A DNA stretch of 64,000 bases from Reticulascus tulasneorum (lineage: Eukaryota; Ascomycota; Sordariomycetes; Glomerellales; Reticulascaceae). Under the pieces are notes generated by a model, which was given only the letters and a program-made list of their open reading frames with translations, had not been told where the DNA came from and ran no database searches. Location: the NCBI GenBank assembly GCA_001557505.1, contig LSAX01000008.1, positions 992,001-1,056,000 of the forward strand, read 5' to 3'. Positions 1-11,428 of the stretch are shown piece by piece; position 1 is the first letter of the stretch, and every line of letters begins with the position of its first letter. A program made the position numbers and the translations under genes.

Positions 1-746
1 GCATGCACTGGTGGAGCGTGTGTGCAGTGATGACCTGGGAGCCGAAGTCGAGGACGTGCGCCTCATCCTGGTGGCCAATTCCATCGGCTGCGCTCTGGCG
101 CGGTTGTATACTGCAGCGCACCCGGGCCAAGTCGATGGACTGCTGTTGCTAGACCCAATGATTGCGAACACCGACTTTGTTTCTCTCATTCCAGACGTGG
201 ACGCCCCGGGCTTTGACGCCACGGAGTTGGCGTCCGGGGTATCTGCGGATGATTTACGCAACTCGAGGGCCATGGTCCGCAGAATTTTCCATCCATCGTC
301 GCCTAATGGAGAAAAACTTGATCGTCGAAACCTAGCGGAGTTGCTGCCGTATGCGGATAAGCCAACCTTACCTTCAGGCCCATATGCTCCGCCACCGCTT
401 TTGGTGGTCGTCGGGCATGATTGGGATGTATTTGCGGATCAGAGTGAGAAGGTAATCTTCTGTCCACAATAGCAGCGATCTGCCTTGGACTCAGTCGCTC
501 TCCTGTAAGGCTTTGCTAATATCCTCCGTCACTACACAGATCATGAAGATTCCCAAGGCGGTCACGCAGACTTATGTAAATCCACCTTGGGCAGCGTACA
601 ACGCCGGGCTAGCGAAGCTCGCCGAAGACGTAGAGGTCAAAATAGCGAAAGGCTGCGGTCATTTCGTCCAGAAAGACGATCCAGCCTTTGTTGCTGCTGA
701 GCTAAATAGCTTGCTAGATCAAATTTTGAAGAGATGGGGTGCTTGA
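1..746 (+). CDS. alpha/beta hydrolase, 5' end outside window
   Basis: C-terminal part of an alpha/beta hydrolase-fold enzyme; the reading frame is open from base 2 and enters from upstream, so the start is not in the window. Two exons are visible, 2-451 and 540-746, joined in phase 0 across an 88-bp intron (gtaatc...acacag). Family landmarks are in order: a nucleophile-elbow-like ANSIGCALARLY (serine in NSIG, a variant of GxSxG), an acidic residue in VVVGHDWDVFAD, and the late histidine in GCGHFVQKDDP, all at the spacing of a Ser-Asp-His triad. The substrate cannot be told; hydrolases of this kind are lipases, esterases or C-C bond hydrolases. It may belong with the reductase/OYE/MFS group downstream, but that is inference. 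Confidence 0.8.
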
Positions 747-1230
747 GAATCTCTCTGACTGCCTAGCGGGACCATTCGACGACAAGGATAGGATCTAACA
801 GATCATAACTTCAAGAACGCTGGTCGAGCATGTTTATCTGGCAGGGAAAAGAATGAAACACTACATCTGGCAACCAAAATAGACGTACTTAGGCCGGTAG
901 GATCGGCCGTGTTTGCATCTAGCTAACAAATAGGGGACATGCGAACCCCCAGTTCTAACATGATTCCGCACCACGCACTTGCAACTTAAATATCAAAATA
1001 GGTTGCATCACTCCCAGCCGAGTCCTCAAAACGCGGTGGCCCAGCGGTCACATAGATAGCTTGAAGGAGCGGGATTCAAAAGGCTAGAAACCAGAATAAG
1101 TTTCGAAGGGGAAAAGCGAGCTTGCCTCGAGCCCCCTGCTTTTTTGCTAGATTGACCCCCGTTGGGGTCGTTCTAATTTTTTTTGGGTTTTTTCTTTCCC
1201 AGTCTCAGTTATAATCATCCCTCTTTGTCG
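747..1230. other. intergenic, no gene seen
   Basis: Shared 3' side of two convergent genes. It holds a poly-T/pyrimidine stretch around 1178-1202 and a small perfect inverted repeat, GACCCC at 1154-1159 against GGGGTC at 1164-1169, just past the end of the lipocalin-like gene. No coding frame is convincing. Confidence 0.5.
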
Positions 1231-1869
1231 TTACTTTTTCATTGAAGCATCCGTGTTGACAGTCACAAGCATATCCGCCAGCCCCTTCACGTCGTCGTTC
1301 TCAATCTCTCGTAGTGCAGCCCGGATCTTTCCTAATGTCTCCCCAGACAATGGACCCGACTTACCAAAGCGATCCCAGACGTCAATACCAGCCCCGCCTT
1401 TCTCGTCGTCTCCATCCCAGTAAACGACAACATAGCTGTTTCTCCAGTCGGCACGCTGCTCTCCGGATGAATCCGATATCCATCCAGTACCATCTTCAAT
1501 CATCCAACTCTCGAGCTGCCCCTCCTTCCCCCATGCCAACACCTCCCAATGAGACCCGGTAGATATCTGCCGGAACTGTGATGCCTTCCCTTCGCGCAAT
1601 CCCACAGCTTGCTCAGTGAAGTCCTGAGACTTGATTTCTAGGGTCTCAAGTCCCTGGTAGGCTGATTTTGAGATAAATCCCTTTCCATCATCTGTTAGGC
1701 GGAGGTTGATATAGGGGTTTCGTTGGACTGCTCTCAATGTGAGCGTTGAGTGGGTGATGTGCCAAGTGCCCCCTAGCCACGAAAGTGCCGGAGGCTGATA
1801 GGAGCCATGTCCTAAAAGTCCTGTGGATCTAGGCGGACAAAGAGTGATGATGGCCTCCGTTGATAACAT
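1231..1869 (-). CDS. lipocalin-like (calycin) protein, pericyclase-type family
   Basis: Single-exon gene of 212 aa, starting at the ATG at 1869. An N-terminal WLGGTWHITHSTL block, a central SHWEVLAWGKEGQLESWMI strand pair and a late GAGIDVWDR stretch recall the fungal lipocalin-like proteins that include the pericyclases (PydA/PyiF type) of pyrrocidine- and pyrrolocin-type pathways. Many members sit outside biosynthetic clusters and have no assigned reaction. There is no signal peptide, so it is probably cytosolic. The residue pattern (many Trp, Gly-rich turns, alternating hydrophobics) suits a small beta-barrel. The family call rests on remembered motifs, not a search. If right, the role is binding a hydrophobic ligand or steering a cyclisation; alternatives are an uncharacterised calycin or stress-related lipocalin. 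Confidence 0.55.
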   Translation of the reverse strand: MLSTEAIITLCPPRSTGLLGHGSYQPPALSWLGGTWHITHSTLTLRAVQRNPYINLRLTDDGKGFISKSAYQGLETLEIKSQDFTEQAVGLREGKASQFRQISTGSHWEVLAWGKEGQLESWMIEDGTGWISDSSGEQRADWRNSYVVVYWDGDDEKGGAGIDVWDRFGKSGPLSGETLGKIRAALREIENDDVKGLADMLVTVNTDASMKK

Positions 1870-3367
1870 GGATACGCGTCGTTCGACTCAAATGCGCTAT
1901 TATATAGACGATCGCTACGGTTTCCAAACCTGATGAGCGTAAAGTCTCTGGTTCCGCCGAAATAAAATGCTCCCATTCACCGCAGTTGCTTGTGTGTGGC
2001 ACGTGCCCTAAAGCCAGCGGATTGCCAACGGAATTTATTGGATTATGGTGGCGTTCATTGCCCAGCACATAATACGTCCGTACTTTTTCCTTCGATGCAG
2101 GGATATCAAATCTCGTGATAATCCTGGCGATCCGAAAGAGGCAAGGAAGCATAACCCTAAACGACTTCGCTTCGCCTTGAAATCCCTCCAGCCATAGACG
2201 ACGCCGATGCTACAAGCGATCGTGGTCATCGTTGACAACAACTGTTTTAGCAATTCAGAGACAGACACATCGGTGTCAGCGCCAAATGAATCTTACTATG
2301 TGTTCCCAGGTAATCTGTGACTCGACTACCCTTACGTATCTCAACCACAACTCCCACCCGCACGTGGAGGCGCTGGGTGCACCTAGAGTGAAAATTCTCA
2401 CCAAGTGTATCTCATCAGCGGTATATCTCTTGGCCAGAGAGCTAAAGAGCTGGGGGATGAGCAGATAGCGTTGAATTGACTGCTGACATTCCGAAGGAAG
2501 TGCGAGCACAGTGGTATCGGATAGAGCCTGGTTGCTGCGTGGTAAATGTAGCAATAATCTGGGGCTCCCAACCATCTGTCTCACTAAGTTTGTTACGTGA
2601 TATGCCTACAATTCGCATACTTTTGCTATAACTCTGTCTACGTTGTGACGGTAAGACGCCTGATAGCGGACATGAATCTTACCCAACTTGACTCTTACAC
2701 ACTATAGAGCATGCCCGTCGCATCTGGCTAGCCTGGGCTCGATTTCGGCGAGGCAGCATGCCAGCAACCTCCATGCATACCCCATCTTCTCTTCATTAGT
2801 CGGCAGCAGCTGTTAGACGCAAATTGCAGATGTCAGGGTATGGATTTCTTGAGCTCTTGGTGAACAATGGACGCATGGAGAGTGATGTTGTCGATGCTGT
2901 GAAGACTTGCCGAGATCCACTGAACCATAGGATCGGACTCAGATAGACTTGAGATCGCACGACTGATAACATGTCAAGTCATGTGGATGTGCCATGCGAA
3001 GATCGAGAACCATACCTCTGTGAGGAGAGAAAAATAATTGATTTGTCCCAGCCGGTACGGCGGGCTATGTCATCGACGTTGTTTAGAATACCCCATTCGC
3101 AGTGGGATTGATGAATTGTGATCGTTAGAGCCTGGTTATTACAACCTGCCCATCGCTGACAGAGATGCGTGGCTACATATCGGTGCGGTGCGGCACTCGC
3201 CCCAAACGAAGTCGCTTGGAGTATTGTAGTGAATATTCTAGGCAATATTGTGCTAAATATTTGTTAACTGGTACTGTTACTATTATAGTAGATATTAAAC
3301 TAATCATTGCGTTATTCGCATAGGTTCTCATATAACATCTTTCAAAAGCCGCCTACAGCCACCAAAA

Positions 3368-3413
3368 TGAGCATTATCCGTATATGAGTATGTGAGCATT
3401 ATCCGCATATGAA
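3368..3413. repeat. two-copy 25-bp direct repeat
   Basis: The motif TGAGCATTATCCGYATATGA occurs at 3368 and again at 3393, differing at one base, so the period is 25 bp. A diverged relative (gttattcgcatag...) sits about 60 bp upstream, next to the AT-rich patch. This could be a subterminal repeat of a decayed mobile element or a simple local duplication. Confidence 0.5.
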
Positions 3414-3559
3414 CATTTTTATCACAAACCCCCCAATACGGACTAAGCTGCACTGTATTTTACGATCCACTCGAGGGGGTGGTAGGTGAGCATTGAGTGC
3501 TGACTCGGGCACTAGTCCGGTAGAGTGCATGCCATTACGTGGTACCTCGATGCCAGGCC

Positions 3560-4110
3560 AGCTTCTTCACCCCCAGCGGTCAGGAGGATTTAGAATGTTG
3601 AATTCCATGCAAGACCCCTGGCAGCGGCGAGCCTCGGCCTGTTTGGCGAGACTTGAACGACATCAGAGTTCGGCAATCCATCAATTCGGCCGCTCGTCAT
3701 CGAGTTGGACCGGTCCGATGATCTATTTTCTGGCAACCTGGTATCTTTGTCATCGCTCTGCAGATTTTGAGCCTGGGCCAGGAGCAACCATCACCCCGAC
3801 TCTATTCCGAGACTGGCCCCGGACATCAATGCCTCGGCATGGCGCGACTCCATGCCCACCCACATTTGTCAGTAGTACGGTGGAGCGCCACCTAGCGAAA
3901 AGCTCTCCCGGAGTGTGCTTCGTCTAAGCAACTGCCCCGAGACTCTGACCAACCACGGGTAGCATTGGAAACTCTTTGGTGCATTTGCTCAATTGCAGCT
4001 CCAGCCGTCCGCTACATGCGTCTCCCTGTGCGAGCCGCTCTGCTACCGGAGAATATCCCCGTGCCACGCAGACGAGGCCTCTAACCATGTCTGCAATGGC
4101 TCCGTTATGG
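3560..4110 (-). pseudogene. possible decayed C2H2/Zn2Cys6 regulator
   Basis: Read on the minus strand, short stretches look like pieces of C2H2 fingers in shifting frames: VCVARGYSPVAERLA near 4075, SKCTKEF near 3985 and DKCGWAWSRAMPRH near 3845. Stops and frame changes lie between them. An open stretch at 3590-3787 follows with the polar composition of a regulator linker. No intact finger with both Cys and His pairs remains. This is pattern resemblance only; chance is a real alternative. Confidence 0.22.
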
Positions 4111-4428
4111 CGCGGGGCAGGGAGGGGTCATCTCATGAGATCATGAATCACAGAGGCTGGTATTTAAGAGGCCGATCCGCCGCAGTCAAGTCCCTGTGAT
4201 TTAAGCACATCCTCCGTACATCGTGAAGCATATCTGATCCTATATCTACCGCATTCTCGGACCCCAAAGATTTCATCACCGCCCGCAGCAATTTCTCTGA
4301 GCCAGAGCTGACTCTGTCCCCCAACCTTGCTGACATCCAACGAAACTACACACCCTCAAGCGCGTTGTGTATTAATAGCTTGATATCCCGCCCTGATCTT
4401 TTCCTCCTACGATCAAGACGCGACCACG

Positions 4429-5659
4429 ATGTCTCAAGATGAGAACCTCTCAATTACGCTCGCCGAGCGGCCAAAAGGCGAGATCGTCGCTGGCACGACC
4501 TTCAAGCATGAATACAAGCCTATCCCCAAAGCCGAGGATCTTAAAGATGGCGAGATTTTAGTCGAGACGCTATATCTCGGTCTAGAGCCTGCCATGCGGG
4601 GTTGGATCAACGGTGAGCATCTCCCTCCCGCGCACTGCATTTTGTACCCTCTAAGCTGATGACATACAAGATCGTCGATCCTACATGCCCCCCGTTCAAA
4701 TTGGCGAGGTCATGCGTGGCGGAACCGTCGCTCGTGTCCTAGCATCCAAATCCTCGCAGGCGAAAGTAGGTGACATCATCTCTGCCAGCGCAGGTTGGAC
4801 CGAGTATGCCATCCTACCCGAGGGCCGCTTCGAACCCTCAGCAAACATGCCCGAGGTGTCCGATCCCGTCGATTACCTCTCAGCTATTGGTGCTACCGGC
4901 CTGACCGCCTACTATGGCATGACGAGGATCGGAGAACCAAAACCAGGCGAGACAGTTGTGGTCAGCGGTGCTGCTGGAGCCACGGGCAGCTTTGCGGGAC
5001 AGATTGCGAAGATCAAGGGCGCTCGAGTCGTCGGCATTGCCGGCACCGATGAGAAGTGCAAGTGGTTGAAAGAGGAGCTTGGATTTGATGTGGCATTAAA
5101 CTACAAAGACCCCGATTTCAGGAACAAGTTTAAGGAGGCGACACCAGACTTGATCGACGTATACTGGGACAATGGTACGTACCTCGCGCCTCACACGCCA
5201 TGAGCGCACAGAGACGCTGACAGTGCGAAAGTCGGAGGCACAATACTCGAAATGGCACTGGAACGAGCCAAGAAGTTTGCAAGGTTCGTCATGTGCGGCA
5301 GCGTCAGCCAGTACAACTCCACAAGTCCTCAAGGGCCACGTGTAAGTTTCTTCTTGACTGCCAAGCACGCACCAGAAACTGGAACTCGAGATTAATCTCG
5401 TTCACAGAACTTTACCTACGTCACCACCATGCGCATCAAGATGCAAGGCTTCATCATCTTCGACCACATCAACGAGTACCCCGAGGCACGTCGCCAGCTA
5501 GCACAGTGGCTGGAAGAGGGCAAGATTAAGCGGAAGGAGACGATAATCAAAGGAGGGTTGAAAGCCGCTGAACAGGCTTTGATTGACTTGTACAAGGGCA
5601 TCAACACCGGAAAGTTGATTGTCGAGATTAAGAATCCCAAGGATGTTTCAAAATTGTAG
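4429..5659 (+). CDS. NADP-dependent MDR-family reductase (LTB4 dehydrogenase/prostaglandin reductase-like)
   Basis: A 349-aa medium-chain dehydrogenase/reductase without the catalytic zinc loop, of the type that reduces the alkene of alpha,beta-unsaturated ketones and aldehydes with NADPH. Four exons close in frame: 4429-4612, 4671-5174, 5232-5341 and 5408-5659. The N-terminal block has YLGLEPAMRGWIN running over the first intron into DRRSYMPPVQIGEVMRGG, a hallmark of this subfamily. The Rossmann nucleotide site is VVSGAAGATGSFAGQIAK. The C-terminal part has MQGFIIFDHINEYPEARRQL and KGGLKAAEQALIDLYKG. The second intron acceptor is the AG at 5230-5231, because only that restores VGGTILEMALERA. 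Length matches the family. It lies 1 kb from an Old Yellow Enzyme, another ene-reductase, which suggests related substrates. No targeting signal is seen. Confidence 0.88.
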
Positions 5660-6612
5660 GTAAGCATGGATCGAGGGCTGGTTAAGCCGCATCGGATATT
5701 TGTAATAATACCGTACAATTACCACAACTGCGATGATATGAATGAGAATGCATTATGAGCACGTAAACGAAGCCGTGATACATGACAGTGAAGCCGGAGC
5801 GATAGTGATGATATAGATATGTACAACAACCTAGTTTGGAGACAATGATAATGGTGGAAGATTTGTACCGACGGTTAGTGGCTAGGGTTATGCCGTTGCA
5901 TCTTATAGTAGCATGGTAATGAAACAAAGAGCTACGTTTTGTTGGGAACTTGAATCGATTCAAATGGTAACTTGAATAGCATTGCCATGTAACGACTTTG
6001 AGCCATAGATGTGACGAGGCCACCTACATACTAGCTCCTAGCTCAAAGGGAACCAAGTTTGCTGGACTCGGTCAGGATACTAGTGGAAAGGAAACCCCTT
6101 TTAGCCTTGCATGTCATCTCTCTGGAGAACAGCTCTTAGCCGAGTTCGGGAGTTTGATTCTCAAATTTGTGAAAAAGTCGTCATCCAGATGTGTGGTGGA
6201 CCAAAGCTGAACTCCAGCAGCGAACAGGAAAGCGAGATACTCTTAGTTATCGGCGTTGAACGATTGTAAAGTAAGATAAGCGCACTAAATCTAGCAGGAA
6301 TATTCAAAATCTCGTCAAGACTTCTGGTTCGGGTGTCATTATGCGCAGCTGGAGCTGGCATGAAAATCCGATTTATGTTAATCAAAGCCATATCGAACTG
6401 GTCTGCCCCAATAACGCACTCTGAGAATTCGCAATCGGTCTTTTCACGCAGTATTTGAATGTGCGAAGTACTCTCTATCCATGGTTATTTTTATTTGATT
6501 ATTCTCTATTATATTCAACTTGTTTGAGCATGCCCCGTGTGGTGATGCCAAAATCAGGCCAAACCCAACAAGACCCATATATAAACTTACTCCGTTCGAT
6601 TATTTCGCCAAT
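5660..6612. other. intergenic between convergent genes
   Basis: Joint 3' region of the MDR reductase (plus) and the Old Yellow Enzyme (minus). It is AT-rich with no coding pattern and no clear RNA gene. Confidence 0.5.
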
Positions 6613-7783
6613 TTAGTGCGCCTTTGCTTTCGATACATACTGGTGGCAAAAGGAATAGTCGGTGTACCCCTTCGACAGCTTCGGGGTGTAAAAGTACGTG
6701 CGGTCGTACTTTTCCAGGTCCACGCCCTCCATGATACGGAAGACCAGGTCCGGGTTCGACACGAAATATCTACCAAACACTATAACGACGTCATACTTCT
6801 TGTACGTCTCGTCGACTGCGAGCTTGGCGGTGTCGGCCTTGAAGCCACCAGCAAGAAGCACTGGGGTGGCGTTCTCCCAAAGCTCAACCATCCATTGGAC
6901 ATTCTTCACACCACCACAGTCCGCATCGTCGTTCCCCCGAATCCGAGCTTCGATGATATGAAGATACGACAGGCCCAGAGGTTTCAGCTGTTCGGTCACA
7001 TACTTGAACGTCGGGTCAGGGTCGTCCATCAGCATTCCGTTGAAATCGCTATATGGACTCAGGCGCATCGCAGTTCTTTTGGCGCCAATAGCTTCAATCA
7101 CTGCCTTCGTGACTTCAACATGAAATCGCGATCGCTTCTCAATGCTACCTCCCCAAGCATCGGTGCGTTTGTTACAAGTATCCTGCAAGAACTGATCAGG
7201 CAAGTAACCATTCCCGCCATGGATCTCGATTCCGTCGAAACCAGCCTTGATCGCATTCCGTGCAGCAGTCGCATAATCAGCAATCGTCTGCAGGATATCT
7301 TCTTCGCTCATCTCTACAGGTGTCGAGCTCACGCTGTCCATCGGAACCGCGCTCGCTGACTCAAGACTGTATCCCAGTGGCTCCAGTGAGTCGACCCTGC
7401 CAGCCCTGCCCATGTGCCATAATTGACAGTAGATGAAGCAACCCTGAGCATGAACTGCGTCGACTATTTCCTTCCAGGACGCGATCTGCGCTTCTGACCA
7501 AATGCCTGGCGCATTCCGTCTGCCAACTGCGCGGTGTGAAATAATGGTGGCTTCCGTGATGATGAGCGTACCAGGCACGCAGGCCCTTTGCATGTAGTAT
7601 TCTTCGTTTATTGAGCCATGTCAGTACAGGGAATCAAGAGATGCATGGGATTACCGCCCTACCTTTTGCCATGGGCATCAGGACCCAGTCGTCGTCGCAT
7701 CGATACCTTGTCAGGGGTGCCATGGCCATGCGATGGCCCAGCTTCATTGTGCCCAAGGCGAGCGGGCTGGATAACTTCGACAT
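6613..7783 (-). CDS. Old Yellow Enzyme family NADH:flavin oxidoreductase
   Basis: An FMN-dependent ene-reductase of 369 aa (370 if the ATG at 7786 is used). Exon 1 is 7783-7663 and exon 2 is 7601-6613, with a 61-bp intron; the split Glu codon gives MAK-EYYMQRA. The N terminus has MAMAPLTRYR, the FMN-binding loop of OYEs. Next come CQLWHMGRAGR (about 99-109) and GIEIHGGNGYLPDQF, containing the substrate-anion-binding His168 and Asn171 and the proton-donating Tyr173, followed by the family RTDAWGGSIEKRSRF and RLSPYSDFNGM. C-terminal ALLAGG-type and VFGRYFVSNPDL phosphate-binding stretches are present (here VLLAGGFK). It is divergent from an MFS exporter 737 bp away, so the pair probably responds to one signal. 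Likely roles are reduction of electrophilic toxins or a tailoring step. Confidence 0.93.
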
Positions 7784-7786
7784 CAT

Positions 7787-8523
7787 GAACCAATTACAAG
7801 CAAAAAACTCGTTGTTGCAAGCTCTGTGTTGGAATCACCGTCCCCCGACAAGAAGTTTTGAAGTCGGAAAATATGGCTTGGCAACGGCGTATCATGTATG
7901 GAATCACGCTAACCTGGAATCCACCTGTTGGGACGAAACAGATGCCGAATCTTGGATGCCAATTGCTGATGGTGAATATGTTTCTGTCATGAGAAACGGG
8001 TCGGCATGCAGCAGCCCGTTAGCGCTGGGATACTCCTGGCCGAATCTCAAAAAATTGATTATTGTTTTGATCGATGAACCTCTTTTTGGTCGATTTCGTC
8101 CATCTTTGGAACGTGCGGCAATGGGGCAAAAATGGACATCGATTGGTTGAGTAATTGGGTCCTCCACTCATCTCTCATCGGCCCAAAACTTGCCGACACC
8201 ACACGGTGAACCCGCGAAAGATCCACAGGCCATTCCCAGCCTGTCCGGTGAAAGATCGCCCCCTGTTCAGCAGTTATCGATTTCGGGTCATCCCCGTCGG
8301 ATGCCATCATCCACAGCGGCGTTGCCACCGGGTTCTTTCAGCCTCGGGGCTTGTACTGCGTGGTTGCGTAGTTATTCCTGCAAGCACCATGCTCCGAACC
8401 ACACTTCTTCGGCAGCGGAGCCGATCTGGCTGGGATTTCAGCTTCTTAATACTTCCTTGGTTGTTGTCATTGGGCAACACTTCTGTGTTTTGAGCGGTCC
8501 TCTCGATTTCGGGCAATGATATC
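7787..8523. promoter_or_regulatory. shared promoter of OYE and MFS exporter
   Basis: A 737-bp interval between divergent starts. Open frames here are short and have no recognisable homology. The head-to-head arrangement is the evidence for co-regulation; I could not identify a specific operator. Confidence 0.4.
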
Positions 8524-10385
8524 ATGATGGGAGTTCAAGGTGACGATATCGACCTTGAAAGGAACCAAAAAGTCACCATAGACAGCACGCCGCAGATCGA
8601 TTCTGCCTCGAGCGATGAAGAGCCGACCCTCACGTCTGCGACGCCTGAGCCGGAGCCACGAGACGACAGTGATGCCGAGAGCATAGGAGGGCAAAGGAAT
8701 ACCCTTTCCAAGAAGCGCATGTTGATTTCGTTCAGCGCGCTTGCTGTGTGCCTGTTTGTATCCTTCATCGACCAGACCAGCGTTTCCACAGCGATACCAG
8801 CGATTGCCGGAGAACTAAACACAGGCTCTGCCTCGTCATGGATTGGCGCCTCTTTCCTGATTGCCTCGACATCCTTCCAGCTCATCAATGGCAGGCTATC
8901 AGATATCTTTGGGAGGAAGAACCTGCTTATGATCTGTCTGGCCCTGATGGGGTTCGGTGACCTTCTCTGCGGCTTCGCGAACACGAAAGAACAGCTGTTT
9001 GCGTTTAGAGCTATTGCTGGTATTGGAGGGGGCGGAATCAACAGTATTGTCATGATAATCGTGAGCGATATCACGACGCTGGAGAATCGGGGCAAATACC
9101 AAGGTGAGTCCAGTCTCCTGATGACCCGGTGGAGTTAAACATCCTGACTCTCCCTGCAGGGATCCTCGGGGCCATTCTTGCCCTTGCCAACGGTGTTGGA
9201 CCCTTCCTCGGTGGTGCGGTTGTCGAGAAGGCCACATGGAGATGGGTGTTCTGGATGATCCCGATGCTGGCGCTTCCCGCTGCCATCGTGATCTTGTTTT
9301 TCCTACCTCTCAAGCACCAGTCGGGTAACTATCTTGAAAAAGTAAAGATGATCGATTACGGGGGCATTGCACTCAACATGGCATCGGTCCTGCTGGTTCT
9401 GATACCTCTGTCTGGTGGCGGCGTCACGTACGCCTGGTCCTCGCCGTTCTTGATCTCAACGATCACCATCGGCGCCGTCTTGGCGGTTTTGTTTGTCTTG
9501 TATGAATGGAAACTAGCACGGATTCCTATCATGCCACTGCGCTTGTTTCAGGCGCCGCATAACGGATACCTGTACATTCAGACCTTCTTCATGGGCCTGG
9601 CCTACTTTGGCAACTTCTTCTACCTCCCGATATTCTTCCAGTCAATCCTCGGCTATTCAGCTCTGGCCTCTGGAGCACTAATTCTGCCGGTGATCATCTC
9701 GACATCAATCTTCTCTATCGGGGTGGGACAGTACATGGCACGAATTGGACGGTATATGGCTCCGATCTGGGTGGGCTTCGCATTGTGGACACTTGGAAAC
9801 GGATTGACGCTTCTCTTCGACCAGCAGACCAAGCTATGGGAACTTATTGTGATCCTCATAATCGAAGGAGCCGGAATTGGCCTGACGCTGCAACCAACCC
9901 TGGTAGGAATGTACTCGAACTCAAGAAGCGAAGACCGGGCCGTCACAACAGGGTTACGAAACTTCGTACGCACCATTGGCGGTGCGTTCGGCCTGGTGCT
10001 CTCAGGCGTGATTCTTTCCAACACCTTGACATCCAACCTCTCTCGGCGAGAGTTCCTCACGGAAGACATGATCTCCACGCTCACCTCGTCGACGTACGCC
10101 TTGGACGATTTTGGTCTGTCCGCGGAACAGAAAGCAATAGTTTTGGACGTATACATGACCGGTTTGCATTACATCTTCATCTTTTACACTGTCACCACCG
10201 GCGTCAGCCTCATAATGACGTTTGGCATCGGGAATACGGATCTAAGGACGAAGAAGCAGCCAGAAGGGAGCTCCGAGGCGCCGACGCCGGCAGTCCAGGC
10301 GCAAGACCTGTCGACCACGGAAACGAGCGAAGAGGAGAAGAGCGTCATCGGTATCAACAGTGAGGAGCGGCCAGCGGCGAAATGA
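8524..10385 (+). CDS. MFS transporter, DHA2 (14-TM) drug:H+ antiporter type
   Basis: A 601-aa membrane transporter in two exons, 8524-9103 and 9160-10385, joined by a 56-bp intron. An acidic cytosolic N terminus of about 70 aa precedes TM1 (SFSALAVCLFVSFIDQTSVSTAIPAI). The MFS motif A is INGRLSDIFGRKNLLM between TM2 and TM3, and the antiporter motif C region is GILGAILALANGVGPFLGGA, straddled by the intron. Hydrophobic segments are numerous enough for 14 TMs, and FAFRAIAGIGGGGINS is typical of DHA2 proteins such as toxin pumps. The C-terminal tail is rich in Glu/Ser. It would export a small lipophilic compound across the plasma membrane. Divergence from the OYE gene suggests the two handle the same compound. 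A second in-frame ATG follows at 8527. Confidence 0.92.
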
Positions 10386-11428
10386 ACTTTTCAGTGGCGC
10401 CGAGAGCTGCACGCTTGTATTGCATCAATCAAAGGCAGCATCATGGGCTTACTGCATATTGCATTGGGATGGGGTTATCAAAAAGCATCGAGTAGAGTAA
10501 TGACTGAGGATTTAGTCTGGCATTTGGGCAAATTGAACATTGGTTGTCCTACATGGACCCGACAGTACATCGTCCAGCATCCAATGCATGTCTTTTTGTT
10601 TGAACAAGTAATCGATGCGATCAGCATGGCGGGTTTCCATTTCACCCCTCGACCCTGTAGACTGATTCCACGAATCCATCCATGATGGGACTCGGCGCCT
10701 CTCGGAAGCCCTAATTAGTTCGCTTGTGTTATAGCGCTCTGGACTCTATTTAGCGAACCGATGCCCAGTTTTGTTTGACAAATGCGCTAAATTCCAATTA
10801 AGTTCATGGTTCCGTCCTCGGTCGCCCTCAATCGCCCGATAATGTGAAGGCATGCTGGATTCTCGAAGGACTCGGCCACTGCGCCCCAAGCTCCCGGCCA
10901 ATAATTCTCCAATAACTTCAGCGGCTCTTCCATGCTGCGTATCTAGCGGCGTTTCCAACCTCCCAATTCCTCACCCGAAGCATCGGCTACTCATGCTCCA
11001 TTGCTTCCAAGCGTCCATGCTCCAGTGACAGCCGACGGTCAGTTTGCAGCCGACAGGTTCATGCCTAGCTAGCGCACGTCCACCTGTTAGCTCAGATCGC
11101 TAGTCCAGTTCCCGACTCAGGTACCGACTTGAGTCGTCACCACGCGATGTTCCGCTTCGGCAGCGATCGACCGCCTCTTCGATAAGCAATCTTGAAGGGT
11201 AGAGGCCTTATCAACAGCTTTGGCGGGGCAGGAGGGGCCATTGGATCCTTGGGAAAGTTTCGAGATCCCGATGACGGGGCGAAGAGTACCGACCATAATG
11301 CTGATAAATATTCTTGCTGTGCGTTGCTGTCAGCTTTGGGGCGCGTCTTTCGGCTCGTTAGGAATCTTCTCGCTGCATTCTCCTGGCTCAGTCGTCAAAC
11401 TCGAAACAGGACAATCCAACACTCCACG
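10386..11428. promoter_or_regulatory. intergenic and upstream region of PuuE-like gene, with GATA motifs
   Basis: No convincing gene. Two HGATAR motifs lie close to the downstream start: CGATAA at 11180-11185 and TGATAA at 11302-11307. Such sites bind AreA/Nit2-type nitrogen regulators, which fits the neighbouring catabolic genes, though the motif is short and occurs by chance. Confidence 0.35.

Larger units (their letters stand above)
1870..4428. other. 2.5-kb stretch without an intact gene
   Basis: Open frames here are short, overlap on both strands and match nothing I know. The part 3240-3330 is strongly AT-rich. A direct repeat lies at 3368-3413 and a possible broken zinc-finger regulator at about 3560-4110 on the minus strand; both are listed separately. 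The last 250 bases should hold the promoter of the reductase starting at 4429. Confidence 0.4.

Noticed and set aside
6520..7359. 279-codon open frame on the plus strand
   Set aside because: Lies antisense to the Old Yellow Enzyme exon, has no motifs, and the minus-strand reading is unmistakable.
8535..9095. 186-codon frame antisense to the DHA2 transporter
   Set aside because: Shadow of a membrane-protein gene; no independent signal.
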